From positions 1,798,001-1,862,000 of the forward strand of contig JBANDB010000002.1 of NCBI GenBank assembly GCA_037576215.1: a stretch of DNA of 64,000 bases, in the 5' to 3' direction. The stretch is from Armillaria gallica (Eukaryota; Basidiomycota; Agaricomycetes; Agaricales; Physalacriaceae). Below are positions 33,081 to 45,559 of this stretch, piece by piece (the first letter of the stretch is position 1; each line of letters starts with the position of its first letter). The notes beneath the pieces are model-generated. The model made no database searches. It was given only the letters and a program-made list of their open reading frames with translations, and had not been told where the DNA came from. The translations under genes and the position numbers were made by a program.

Positions 33081-34683
33081 CTACAGAATACCCGAGTCCA
33101 AGAGGGCCTTCTGTAATATCGTCTCCTTCACTGTGGCGAATACCAACCGTGCGTTCGTCGTATCGGTGGCTTGTGTCAGGCTGATGGTAGAACGGATCAA
33201 AGACTGTTACATGATGGTTGCGGATTGATCACACACTGTGGGTACACGCTTAGTCTCGCTCGCTTCGCTTGCATGAACTGCCCGAGAATGTATCTGGCCG
33301 CCTTGTTGACATCAGTCCCGCCTGTATAGTCGGGGAAGTATCGCTCAAGGGGTACCTTGATAGTTTTGAGGATACAACACGAAGAACAAAACGTTGAACG
33401 TACTCTGGACAATTTCATCTTGAAAACATCAACCTTATTCAAAATGAGAATGATAGATGTCCGAAGGAACCAGCGTGAGTTGATAACCGACTCGAATAGG
33501 ACTAGGGATTCGGCCATCCGGTTCTAGATAAGAATCTAAGAAGGTGCATTAAACGAGAAGGTGGTAGCCACGCTCACCTGATTTCGCTCCTCCAGCAACA
33601 CCTGATCATACTCGCTCAGCGCCGTGCAGAAAATTATGGACGCCACGCCCTCGAAGTAATGTAACCATTTTCTTCGTTCCGAACGTTGACCACCGACATC
33701 GACTATGTGTATTCTGGATGCACGTTGGTATTATAAATAGCACAGGGACCAAAGAACATACTGGAGCTGGCCCACGTTGAATCGCGTTTCTGTGATGCCT
33801 GTCGTCTTCACCCGTGCACGCAGGATATCAGTCTCGGTAGGCCTGTATGCAGGCGCGCCGATGCGAAGGACTTCGGTGAAGAAGCTGAGTGATATGAATG
33901 AGTGACCGGGGTGAACCGTGATGAAAATATGAATGCACTCACTATGAGGCGCTGTCCATAACGTCGAACTCGCTTGAATGTTCTTCCATCATGAGAGAAA
34001 TGATGGGATCTTGCCATAGTTGATGAATGGCATCAGCCATTTCGGGTGAGAGGGTGAATGCAGTGGTTTCGTCAAGCCGGTAGTCGAGGATTTTCTCTGC
34101 AAATACCTGAGTGGCCATAAGTTAATAGCCCAAAAGGTGCATTGGAAAGGGCAGAATGAATGTGGAATTGCAGAAGGAGGGGGATGTAGATGAGAACATG
34201 GGGATAAAACGGGTAATACATGTGGCGCGAGTAAGGGCAGATGCAAGAATGAAAGCAGGGAATGAACTGGGGGTGATAACGAAGGAAAATGTTTTGAACG
34301 AAGAGACAAGGACGCACTCGATTTGAATAATTCTCGCAGTCGACCCCGATCTTCCTCATAGCCTGAACGGTGGCCTGCGCCGACTCGAGCACATTTTTGT
34401 ACACCGTCCACCGATACGAATCCAATTCCTGAGGGGTAAACCCGCCTTGATGGAAGACCTTCATTTGCCTAACAATCGTCGACTTGCCCGACTCTTCAGT
34501 TCCTGAATTGAACAATATCAAAGAAAGGCGCGACTTGAAAGAAACAGAGCACGGACCCAACAACAGTATCTTACGCTCCTGTTTAAATTTCTTGCTGTCA
34601 TCCTCCAGCTGCTTGTCTATCAGATCCGACCGTGCCTTCTTTTCTTTGGCTAACCGCGCTGACCGAGACGCCCAGTTGCCCAT
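33081..34683 (-). CDS. G-protein alpha subunit
   Basis: Eight exons join in frame (34683-34557, 34502-34318, 34106-33943, 33884-33762, 33713-33578, 33523-33404, 33355-33237, 33180-33081), giving 357 residues, the normal Galpha length. Motifs: MGN start for N-myristoylation; P-loop GTEESGKST, where most Galpha read GAGESGKS; switch [10 protein letters not shown] with the catalytic Arg; switch [14 protein letters not shown] with the catalytic Gln; NKVD for guanine; TQATDT where most have TCATDT; C-terminus KALLDSGIL, lacking the Cys that is ADP-ribosylated by pertussis toxin in Gi-type subunits. It relays GPCR signals at the plasma membrane. The departures fit the divergent Galpha expansion of mushrooms. 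Intron positions are all standard GT..AG. Confidence 0.95.
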
Positions 34684-36043
34684 CTCGCGCTATGGTCCAC
34701 AGGGAGTGGCGAAATGGAAAGAGAGTAGAAACGAAGGGGTGTCGCAGTAGAGAACAGATGCTGGAGAAGAAAGAATCGAATCGAATCGAAGAATGACAAC
34801 GGGGGAGTGATGGTCAAACGTGGGTGGATAATCACTAGGATCTGGAGACGTCTGGAGACGGTCAGGGACGTGTGTTGATATATATGTCAGTTGATGTCTA
34901 TCGACGCCGTCGTCATGAATACAATGAGAATGAAGCACGCACCATACAAGTGCCGGACTTAAGTCAGTTTGCGACTCCTTTGAAATAGTTCCTGGCATGC
35001 ACATTCATTGTACCCAAAGGTCTGGCTGCTCGTAATGCTATTGCCATGATGCCAGAGATGCATAATGTCGCTGCGCGTAGATCATGAGCAAGTCCAAGTC
35101 AGAATTCCCACGCCCATCCTTTCCCTCTTACCACCACTATCACCACTACTTTGGTTCACGCCGCGTCTCTTTTCCCTGTCTTCCTGCCTTCTGGTCGCCA
35201 TTTCTGTCGTGCAATGCACTATGTGCGGCTTCTATTACCATAGGCCACCGATAATGCACTACCTTCATCCGTAATTTTCGTAAATTCGGGGAGAAAGGTA
35301 TATTACACACGCTGTTTCCAACGCTCTGGCTATTCTTATTTTCTTGCTCAGAACGATCTCCAGAGCTCGTTTAGGCAGGAAAATCACTTATTTGCGCCAC
35401 GGTCGACGCATATATGCAGGTATATGGGGCGGAACAGAAGGGAACGACGTGACGCGTATCAGGCGAGTGCTTTGTTCGTTTCTTATCCATTCTCTCACCT
35501 TCTTTTTCAGTGTAGCCGCGACGGGTCCTAAATTTGCACCGTTTGCACTTGTCGCCTTTATTACTGCCTACGCCCTCGCACCAGATGTCGGCCTTCCGGT
35601 ACCATACCTGCCTGCATAATCTACTACGGTATGTATGCTGGAATTCACAATCTTTTGTCCCCAACACTGATTATATCTGCTGTCAGGCTCTACCAGTGCG
35701 CACTCTACATGGACGGATCCAATGCTATGCCACTATCCGACACCAATGTTGCAGGGATGGAGTCTGTTGGCGGAAAGGACGAGGACGGTGAACTTGGATG
35801 TGTACGTACTGTAGCGGAGAAGATATATTCATTACATGGATGCTTATAGATGCATACAGATGAACATCAATAAGGGTATATGATCATCAATAGGCATCAA
35901 TTCAAAGGCCATGAAATGCCCCATTTATCGATGACTGCCGACGCCCATGGATGAATCGATGACTATCTATGGCCATCCATCCACGTCTCCAGACTTTTGA
36001 CTGGGGGCCTGAACGCCGCTGATTTCTCCCTGATTTTTCCCCG
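34684..36043. other. Intergenic, nothing firmly supported
   Basis: A plus-strand stretch near 35510-35619 (SVAATGPKFAPFALVAFITAYALAPD) is hydrophobic and follows an AG acceptor-like site, but no start or partner exons are found. The rest holds short frames only. Confidence 0.35.
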
Positions 36044-37400
36044 ATGACATTTCTGTACCGTTTTCAGCGGTCGTCCATCCCCAAACCCTCTTTTAAGCGT
36101 GCTGCCCCTGCTACTGCCCGTCGTCCTACTGTTCGCCATCACCATTCTTCCGAACCGGAGGCGCCTAACGTTGAATCCACAGTGCTCACAATCGTAGCTG
36201 AGACTTGCGACGTCAGTCCTTCCTCTGTTTCCACTACCACAGGTCTCGAGGCCATCAGTGTCGACTCCCTCATGTCCATCGAAATCTTTGCACGGCTCCA
36301 ACAATCCTTTGCGGAGTACAACCTTTCCACTCATTCCTGCTGAACGACGGGGGACATCATTCGTGAAGTCGCAGCTAACCAACCGGTGAATGCCACGAGT
36401 ATCCCGTCGTCTCTGACTCTTCGTGCCACGACTAGTGCCCCTTCATCGCCAGCGACGTTGTTTTCGGATGATCAGCTGCCAGAGCCCACCCAGCTATCCG
36501 TTGATGATGAGCCCGACATTAAGAGCGTTCTTGCCACGGTTTTGGGCATTGGTGTCGATGACATTTAGGATGACACTGACTTCGAGCATCTCGGTCTGGA
36601 TTCGCTGAAGAGTGAGCTGTGGCTAGATCTTCCAAGCGACTTCTTCACGACCTGCAATACGGTTCGTTCTGTCCAAGACCATCTACGCGGCGAAGAAGGT
36701 GGTGGCGAATATTTCTGCGTCGAAGAAACTGGAAGGTGATAATGCCAGTGCGTCTCATCTTGTCAAAAGTCTACGACTCGAATCCCTCCCATCCTCTATC
36801 CAAACCCATCCTGGAAAAGACGCCCTTCCGCTTTTCTTGATCCACGACGGTACCGGTTTAGTCAACTACTACTCCCGCCTTCAGCCGTTGGCTCGGTCTA
36901 TTCACGGGATTCACAACCCCCACTTCATTTCTTCGCAGCCTTGGGAGAACGTGGTCAAAATGTCCCAGGCGTACGCCAAGGTCATTTCTCAGGTTTCAAA
37001 GGGACCACTCCTGCTCGGTGGTAAGCTTCTTTCCTCTTTTCCTGTATAATAATCTTATTCATTCTTCACAGGATGGTTGTTCGGTGGTGTAGCCGCATAC
37101 GAGACCGCTCTCTAACTCCAGAAGCAAGGCATCACCGTGAAAGGCATCCTCCTCATCGACTCTCCCAACCCCATCAACCACATCCCTCTTTCCAAATCGC
37201 TGATTGCCGCCGCGGTACAACTCGATTCTCGGAGCAGCGTTTCTAAAGTCGGCCAGCTCGTCAAGAAGCAGTTCGCCATGAACGCTGCGATGCTTAAGGA
37301 TTACGACCCTCGCGCGACGCATTGAGGCACCTTTGTGTAAGCGGATGGGATGACGAGATTGCGGAATTGAAGCGCATTGTGGACGAGACGCGTTGCTCAT
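36044..37400 (+). pseudogene. Relic of a non-reducing polyketide synthase C-terminus (ACP-ACP-TE)
   Basis: Two acyl-carrier-protein remnants carry the phosphopantetheine serine in VDSLMS (36260-36274) and GLDSLK (36593-36607). A thioesterase remnant follows: LFLIHDGTGL, SQPWENVVKMSQAYAKVISQ, then across a GTAAGC..CACAG intron the nucleophile elbow. The elbow reads G-W-L-F-G-G (37072-37088) where the active family has G-W-S-F-G-G, so the catalytic serine is lost. Stops interrupt at 36342, 36566 and after ETAL at about 37114; KS, AT and PT domains are absent. Intact relatives make aromatic polyketides. The rest of the gene was deleted, or this is a transposed fragment. Confidence 0.8.
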
Positions 37401-38144
37401 GTTCTAGTTGCGCTCTAGGTCTTTTACGTAGTACGGTATGTATCGTACCAATTGTTGCGAATTTCAGCACTGATTAATTATCAACAGTGTGAATATGATA
37501 CTGCTTATGATATTTATCCGTGGATGTATACCAAGCCATTTACATTCAATTGCATGCAATCGTGATTCAGTCATCCGTCTCTGTCACCGCACACCTCCGC
37601 CTTACTTGTCTTCATGTTCGACATCTGGAATGATATCACTATACATTTTATGCCCAGAACATCAGAGACAGCCGACTTTTTGCTTAGCCGTGACCATTTA
37701 TGGTTCTGGAGTTTCCAAGTCTTGAAAGGTACCACAGAACACGTCTTTGAAATGACTTTCAATCGAGACGCTGTCTTCTCATCTGGTTGATGCAAAGGAG
37801 ACCCCTGGTGGCGGTGCAGATAGCGAGGTCGATGAACAAAAGGTTACGCGTCTACGTCCAAACGGTAATACACCCGGATGGTCTACAGTCCTGCTATGAA
37901 ATTATTGACATTCAGGTCCTTTCTCAATTTTTTGACTTTGCTTTGCTAAAGAAAGAGAAGAGGTGTATAGGACTCGGATCTGCCACACGTATGTGGTGGC
38001 CCTCAAACTCTAGTTGGGTTTGGGCTGGGGTAGTAGCGGCGGGGCCGTCGGTGCTCGCATCGTCGTCGTTTTGGTGTCGATAATTGCGTAGTGGGTTGGG
38101 TAGTATACTCAATGCCCGGATGGACGTCGTCGTCACTGCCTTCA
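37401..38144. other. Intergenic, nothing supported
   Basis: This lies between the PKS relic and the MYND fragment. Only short frames are present. Confidence 0.35.
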
Positions 38145-38513
38145 TTGGATGTCGGGACTCAGTATTCAGGAGACGGTGTCTTCCAAACACGCAGGCTGGG
38201 TGAGCTGTCGCCATCGGATGCCTGTAGCCAGTGCGGTGAGCGAGGTACAGCTGAGATTTAGTTTGTCCTTGGGAGTCGAGCGAAGGAATCAGTGGAAACC
38301 TCCTTCGTTTCATGTCCTGTATAGGGCCGCGTTAAACTTGAGATTTCCGTCCATGAGACGAAAGAAAGTTCGATGGGCCCTTCGTTCGTTGACAGCTTGT
38401 TTGACTAGGGCCATGGGTCAAACGAATCATCCTTGGCAGATCTCTGAGCAAATGCATTATTAGTAGAAAGTTCCGTCAAGACGTCAAACTGTACTCACGA
38501 TGACGTTCTCCAG
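38145..38513 (-). pseudogene. Truncated N-terminal fragment of the MYND-protein family
   Basis: Minus-strand sequence matches the start of the gene at 17095: (ATG changed to CTG) GAG AAC GTC ATC, a GTGAGT..CTCAG intron at the same place, RSAKDDSF, then ..QAVNERRAHRTFFRLMDGNLKFNAAL and the DPKD-like region. It contains stops and frameshifts and similarity fades near 38145. The finger and C-terminus are missing. Confidence 0.8.
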
Positions 38514-38749
38514 AGACCTTGAAAAGACACGAAATAAGGAGCATTTAGGCGTGTAGAACCAAATGATCCAGCAAAAATTCTGAACATAATTTGGGCACTT
38601 GAAGATGGTGAAGATAAGCGTAGTGAAGACGCGTCGCGGTCTAGCACGATTGCGGAAAGGAACAGAATTGAGTTCGGCATTTGCTGTGCCTACGCGTCTT
38701 CCCAGGCCAAAGTACTTCCATCTCTGCGCTTTAGCCTAGTTGTGTTCTA

Positions 38750-39300
38750 TTTGGATCTGCATGCCTTACAGAAATGGTGGTATTACACAGTCTTTTCTGT
38801 AGTCTATAAAGCTGTTCGCCCCTTCAACGTGACTGCGGTGACACTTTGCTCGCCAATTTGCTATCCACTAACACGCGACTTGAAGCCGTTTGACCAAATG
38901 TAAAAACTTCAAACTTGGTCAGCTCGAGGGATCGCGACCGCTCACAACACCGTCTTGCTATGGCCGCCCGCCCCTGCTTTTTATCTAGGCTGGAGGTCCG
39001 CCTTGGTCCTAAATATTCCTTTATTCGCACAACTTTTACTGTTTTCGATGCATTGAACAAAGTCAAGTCTACCCCTCACCGACTCCCACAAAAGCAAGTG
39101 TGTATCTCCAAACCTCTATTGTCGCTGAAATCTGGAAGTTGATTGGTTCATCTAGTCATCGAACGTCGACCCATCGGACCAGACTGGCGAAAAATGGCCG
39201 ATGAAGTGCACAGGTGTAAAGCGCGAACAAATCAAGTGGTTCACTTTGGTGGATGGCCGAAGCATACTTGAAAGAAGGGTGATTCTCGAAAGCCGATGGT
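38750..39300 (+). pseudogene. Decayed copy of the small gene at 42200-42711
   Basis: The 5' part (catgccttacagaaatggtgg, agtctataaag, ggtgacactttgctc) aligns with 42198-42300. The part near 39200 (KREQIKWFTLVDGRSI) matches KADELKWITLLDSRKI of the other copy. The middle has diverged. It lies head-to-head with the MYND fragment, as the better copy does with the MYND pseudogene, so the pair was duplicated together. Confidence 0.5.
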
Positions 39301-39726
39301 GTCGGCCCGGCTGGGATTTTGACAGAGATGGGAATACAAGTCGTGAGGCAAGTCTGATATAGAAAATTTGCTCCAATTCAGCGGTGGGGATATGTTACCC
39401 ACATCTGAAGCGGATAGATGCAGAGTTATCGCCACTGGATATATCCCCACTACGAGATAATATTCGTTATAACTGGTCGACAAGTCGGAAGAGGCTCCCT
39501 CAAATTTACCTTACCTGGCGCTCTGCGCGCTCGTTCCCTGGGACAATTGTATACCAGATGGTGTCACTTGTGGAGGTGCGTACTCTCCTCACCTATATCA
39601 TGATGTAATATCAGAGTATTTATGCTTACCGAAGGTTTTTGCGCTTGACAGTTTTCACCTCCTTGAGTGGGTGTCAGTGATGTGAATGTATTCATCGGTA
39701 CAGTCAAAGTACAATAGTCATAACTG

Positions 39727-41644
39727 CTATAAATCGACCAATTCTGCCTTCCTTACGAAGTGCTGTCCATCTGCGATAATCCAATACACAAGGATCCCGG
39801 TCCCTTCTCGCGCCTTGGCGATGATCTCCGGATCTTCAATACACCGCCTCGACGACTCGATGCCTACTTCAGGTCCAATGATAAGGGCACGGTAGTGTAG
39901 TATCAAGACCAAGGGCCACAAAGGATCAGGATCTCCATTCGCAGTAATATATCCATCCAACAATTTGTTCCATTTCGAGGACCCTTGCTTGTAATACTCC
40001 GCATATCGACTGTTGAGACTCTCGACCACTCTCCGATCACTGAAAGACATGAGCAAGGGGCCGCCATCTAGAACTTCCGATAAGGAAACCCCTAGAAATT
40101 TGAAGATGAACGAACAGACGCACCATTTCTGAGTTGTCTGATCTCGATGCAGAGGGAACGGTGGTCACCAGATGACCAGTCTTCCTTTTGGCATATCCGC
40201 GAGCAATACAATGTGAACTGACAGCCGGAACAAACCATGAGCTTCCCAGCTGACGTTCTAGGACACTATACCGGGGGTGAAATAACTCAAATCATCGACA
40301 GAAGGTCAACACACCTGCCTATGACCACAAAATGGATCAGTTATAGACCTAGGGATATCAGATGGGAAGAAAGCAACGGTTGCAAACTTGGTCCACGTTT
40401 CGCAAACCCGCTTCAAGCCTGGGTCAGTGAGACCAAGGAATAAATCGACGCGGTCTCGCTGGATTTTGGAGATGGCCTTTTGGGATCACTTTAGAATCGA
40501 GGCGTAGGCGAAATGAGATGCGATCAGCTGTAGAATGTTCGTGGTGTGATCCTCTACGTGGTTCATGGCTTCCTTGGTCTCCTCGTTGACGAGCTCGGGA
40601 TGAGTATGCAGATTGCGGAACACCTTGAGCAGATAGAGGAGTAGGTCATATCCCAATAGTTGATAAACGTACGAATGGCCATCCTGCATGACTTTCCGGA
40701 GGTACAATAGACACTTAGAAACGCAATCTGCGGCTAGGTGTAATGTCACATCGGTGAATCGTGCGGGCCGAGTGACGAATCGCAAAACACGAGATATCCA
40801 TCGGGTGCTGTTGTTTTTCAGTAGAGCGGTGTAGACGGGTGGAGAATGGAGGGAGAACTGGAGAATCGGAGTTATGACGGTCAAGAATGATTGGTAGATA
40901 AGCCTTGCGTCAGACTCCTCCGGGATATGAGCGAACTCGTCCACAATGAATTGGACGATAAGGTTAGCGGTGACTGTGGTGTCCTCCTCCAGCCGGTGGA
41001 TGAGGATGTCCCTCCATTCTGGTGAAAGGATCATAATGTATACAGCGGCGAATATTGACCGGGAATCCTCGAGATTGTATTTCGTAGAGCCAGGTGGAGG
41101 GTGAAACCAAAGAAAGGGAAGGTAATCTCTGAGGAGTTTCGGTTCCATTATTTCGAGGGTGTTCGGTTTTGTGGTCCAGGACAAGATTTATATCACTGCG
41201 TGGTGGAAATCGATGCACTTAAATTCAGGTGTTCGGGATGGTAAGATGATGTGCTCGAAGAAGAGGCATAGCCAGAATGATATAGCAGGCATAAGGTCGA
41301 ATAGGGAGGAAGAGATGTCTTCCAAGGACATGGACTGGTTGTGAAGGCCGGTGACTAGTGCGAAGAGCGAGATGCAGCTCCGATTGACTACATCTTTGGG
41401 ATCGATTGAAGGGATCAGTGGAAGACTCCCTCGTTTCATGGCCTGGATAGAGGGTTTGTCGAACTTGAGATTTTCTTCCAATACACGAAAGAAAGCTCGA
41501 TGGGCCCTTTGGTTGTTGCTAGATTGTAGGGATAGGATCATCAGCGCCTCAATCGATCCATCCTTGGCCGATCTCTGAGCAAATGAATCAGTATGAAAGA
41601 TCCCGCCGCGAACGCGAAACTGCACTCACGATGAGGTTCTCCAT
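39727..41644 (-). pseudogene. MYND zinc-finger protein, copy broken by two stop codons
   Basis: This is a full-length paralogue of 17095-19024 with the same exon layout. The start is ATG GAG AAC CTC ATC|GTGAGT at 41644, the second intron GTGTGT..TATAG near 40310-40258, and the last intron before DGGPLLMSFSD. The finger is preserved: CGHRQ/CP.., VCSGCQ, YCSRICQ, EDW, DHRSLC. Two codons have become stops in the otherwise open frame. TAA stands near 41190, where the intact copy has Phe in HAVVFILAW. TGA stands at 40489-40491, where it has Arg in ILKRSKK. Both cut the protein before the finger. Most of the protein is still well conserved, so inactivation is recent. Confidence 0.85.
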
Positions 41645-42199
41645 CGATTTATGAGGGTGTTATACTATTATAGCCCTAGGTGAACAACGAGTGCAGAAGA
41701 CAGAGCTTGACGTACTGCAAGCCAAAAATCGACTGATGCGATTATGAAGGCTGGTGACCGTTGATAACGGAAAGACGTGAAGCGAAGAAGCAACACAAAC
41801 GGGGATTATGTGCTGCCTAACATGTTGCAAGCAATTGAAAACTAGTGCAGGAACTTGAACAACGAATATCTTCGGGGTGTTTTCTACGGAAGCATCGTCT
41901 AACAGTGAATAGGTGACAGCGATAGGTGAAAATCTTGAAATCATCCGCGTAAGAATTAAGTATTAATAAAATATTCTGCGGGGCATTCCTCCCAGTGTCC
42001 TCGGTAGACCTTGGAATTGTCCAGTTTTGCGTGCATATTGATGTCATCAGGCAGAGTAAGAAACAACGGCGTGGATGTCACTGTCTTCCCGGGAGGGGAT
42101 GGTCATCATCACGTGGAGAAGGAAACTTGACTGCGGCAAATGCCGATACCCGACTTATTACCGTCCTATACTTGGTCTACTTAGTTTTGTTGGACCAAC

Positions 42200-42711
42200 A
42201 TGCCATACAGAATTGGTGGCTATTATATATCCTTCCCCACAGTCTACAAAGTCATAGAGGTGCTCGAAATCCCAAATTCACTGGACTATGGTGACACTCT
42301 GCTTGAGTTTGCGACCAACTTCTGGCTCTGTGACCAAAACAAGTTGAACGTCTTGACTGCGTACATCCACACGGACGACCAGCCCGGTATGGTGCTAGTG
42401 TCCAGCTTCAAAGTGCGTACTGGAGCCATGTATACGATTGGGTTACAGATGGCTGGTTCTAGTACATCCCGTACGGCATACCCGATTCCGGGGACTTGGA
42501 AGCAAGCGACAGAGACCGGGCTATTGGTAGAGATTGGCTAATGAATGACACAGGCGTCAAGGCCGATGAATTGAAGTGGATCACTTTACTGGATAGCCGA
42601 AAGATCACCGACAAAGGGATACAACCGAAAAGGATGACTATCGGGAAGTCGACGAAGACTCCGGCGGAGGTTATTGAAGAGATGAAGTCTGAAGGAAGCT
42701 GTGCGGGCTAA
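42200..42711 (+). CDS. Small hypothetical gene, frame uncertain
   Basis: Two overlapping plus-strand frames cover this gene: 42200-42541 (DYGDTLLEFATNFWLCDQNKLNVLTAYIHTDDQ..) and 42496-42711 (KADELKWITLLDSRKITDKG..). The second is recognisably conserved in the decayed copy near 39200, which supports coding. A short intron or a frameshift near 42500-42550 would be needed to join them, and I could not find a clean junction. No known motif is seen. It is divergently oriented to the MYND pseudogene, with the intervening ~550 bases as shared promoter region. Confidence 0.4.
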
Positions 42712-42939
42712 AAGGGAGATGGAAACTTGTAATAGCAACAGTCACTGACGCCTCCCACGTGTTATTTGATACTCATTCGACAATGAACGGTAGCTTTGTA
42801 AAGAATAAGCATCACCCTCGTGTCTAGCTGCGTCATACAACACGAAGACTCATGTTAAAGACCATGCTTCCGACACGACCTATTCATCTCCAGCAGTTCC
42901 AGACGTGCCTCCCGTTACGGAAGTAAATTTCCCGAGAAA

Positions 42940-45530
42940 TCATAAGGGATCTGCAGCAAAGTTTTGATGGAGCATGGTAAGCACGGCCCGAACATTGTTC
43001 TTCTGTAGCTCAATATCTTCAAGGCTCAACCCCTCGTACGGTCCAGTATCCAGCCTACGTGTTCGCTGGAATGCAAAGAAATCAGGTTTCCCCGCACCCA
43101 TCAACTCTTGCAGTCCAAAGCGGCATGTATCCCACACGGAGTCCTTTGACCACAGTCGAGCAAGCGTAAGAATACCAGCACAACTCTCTTCCGTACCGTC
43201 TACGGCTAGAATCCGACACGCAACGAAGAGGTTCTCGCCCCGAGAGAGGTATTCCACCGCCTCCTCATCCATATCACCGGCGATGTATCCTTGAACAACC
43301 CTAATCATACTCGACCGGAACGGGTTCCGCCCCCACATCTCGAGGCACTGATTTTCGCGAAACGCGCGGTACACTTGCTGAGTGGATGTGCGAAGACCAT
43401 GAGCTAGGACATCGCATACGAGGTCGAATGGTGAGTACAGAGAATGATGGAATGGTTTGGTGTGGTCAGTGGGTGAGAGGTGATCATCGAACATGAACGA
43501 AATCAAGGATTTCAGTCCAGGGAAGGACGGTGGAATTCGGGCCTGATTCGTTATGGTGGCATACATTTGCAGCACATAGAATTGGCTCCAAACTGTTAGT
43601 CGCGACCACGGCTGGCCCTCCAGAATGCGAACAATGGTACTAAAAATCGCCTTGTTCTCCGCCACAGAAAGCGACCCCGCATCTACGTGGCTCTCTAGAG
43701 TTTCTAGAACGTTATCTGTCACCCAGACGCCCTCCGAGTCGCCAAGGGCGACTTGTAAGCAAAACTCAGTGCAAGCCAGAACAACTCTCAGATGTGAAGA
43801 TAAGGGCTCCTCCCGAAATAGATCAAAGACAGAGAACATCTGCAAAAGATTGTCGATCATCTCTCCGAGGAAGTAGTTTTCAACTGCATCTGTAAAATGA
43901 ACGGCGATCGAGGGCGAAGGTACTGATGATTGCCGCTGGTATCTGAACACCGTAATTACATTCTTGCAGAGGATGAGTGGATACCGGTGCTCCGTCGAAG
44001 CCACAGCATCGAAGGCTCCGCTGCGCTTCGCGTTCTGGACGAGGTTGAACCAAACTATTGCGGGCAACTTTGCTTCGAGACTCAAAACACGCTTGAGGAA
44101 CATCATTGAAGAAGGCAAACCTATGATGTTTCCGCAAAGTATTGGGTTTGTGCACGCTCACTGCGAAACTCGGGTTGGCATGAATGGACGCGGCGAGCTC
44201 GATACTAGTATTGGACGTGTCGATGAATCTGCGATTCCTCCTGAGCGTATACGTGTCACACCACAGGGGAGGGATAAATAGCTCAAATCGGAGCAACCGT
44301 TCAACTTTGACCCCCATGCCAGGAAGAGGTTTTGAGCCCCCTGCCCTCTCGAGTGAGCTGGAAAGGAGGATCATTTGCGCCTCTCTGATATCACCGGCAT
44401 CGTGGAAGACCTGGTCCACCCTCGGCTTGGACGACATTGGCAAACCGCCAATAGACTGTATGACCATGTCTTGAATGTCGGGGTCTGAGGTCGCGGATAG
44501 AAGCCAATGCAGCGCATCCACTGAGAGTTCGTCCGAATGAGCCTTCACAGCAACTGCCTCTGTTTCCCTCAAAGTCACAGCAGGCTTCTGCGACCATTTC
44601 TTCAAAGACGCGAACGCGAAAACGGAGGAGAGTTGGTAAAGAGTATAGGCGACATTGGAGAGAGGAGTGCGGTAAGGGCATTGGCAAAAGAAGATTGGTA
44701 GGAAAACCGATATCATGTAGGCCGCATAAACGAACGCCGTGATCGAACCAACGATCCAAGAGAGGGAGACCTGGAGGGGAACGAGAAAAATTACCAATCC
44801 AAGGAAGAAGATAGCGAGGGCTGCATGCATGGTAACCGGAAGAAGCCCAACGATAGCGAAAACTTGCCACTTTTGAAATCCCGCATGGCGGAATTGGCGA
44901 GTGTGACTGCGTTCGCGCGAGGTTCCGGAGGGCAAGGCAGTATAATGGTGAAGCCATTGCTTTACAAGTACGGCTATAAGTGCAGTACTGAGGCTGAGTA
45001 CAAGGCTGGTGAGCCATAGCCCGTTGACCCAGACACTGCCTCTTGAGGGAATAAATGTGGTAGAAGGATTGAAAGACGACTTTGGGATCGCATCGAGCGG
45101 AGTCCCATTGGCAAGTGCGCGTTGGATGGAGACTAACTCGAATAGTAGCATCGCTGACGCTTGGGTGTAGTCCGCTTGCAAGCTCTGGTAAGTTTGTACG
45201 ATGAATGTTGTTACAACTGCGGAGAAAAGACCGGCCTTTAAGGATATTCAGAAAAGGGTGTCGCGGGAAGAAAACAAGGCTCACGAAAACGAGAAGCACA
45301 TCCAGATTCTCCCTGCACTCTCCTACCATGCGAATATCAATCTTGTTGCTTTCGCGCATATATGTCTGCCACACCGTTGCATTCGGTGCCGTCTCTTCAT
45401 AGATGGCGTCATGAGAGGTTTTCTCTTTTTGTATACTGTCTAGAAAGGCATTCAGATGACTTCTGATACAATCATAAGCACGCATACCATCTCTCTTTCG
45501 AAGGTCTTGCATCTTGAATACTCTTTTCAT
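42940..45530 (-). CDS. DUF6535 membrane protein, minus-strand paralogue
   Basis: Exons 45530-45285, 45235-44170 and 44120-42940 join in frame to 830 residues. The N-terminal region has EETAPNATVWQTYMRES and DVLLVF|AGLFSAVVTTFIVQTYQSLQ, the start of the DUF6535 domain. Further membrane helices follow: VWVNGLWLTSLVLSLSTALIAVLVKQWLHHY, WQVFAIVGLLPVTMHAALAIFFLGLVIFLVPL and YMISVFLPIFF. The remaining ~550 residues are helical and soluble-looking. The last intron (44169-44121, GTTTCG..CATAG) has a weak donor; a frameshift there is the alternative. One or more small 5' exons probably lie upstream, since the paralogue at 52979 has an extra exon. Its function is unknown. Confidence 0.8.
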
Positions 45531-45559
45531 CTCTTTGAGATGGGCTTCTTGGACTGGGT

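Noticed and set aside
44391..45530. 379-codon minus-strand frame
   Set aside because: It reads through the 45284-45236 intron and continues in the wrong frame. The correct continuation is the DUF6535 frame shown by the paralogue at 53 kb.
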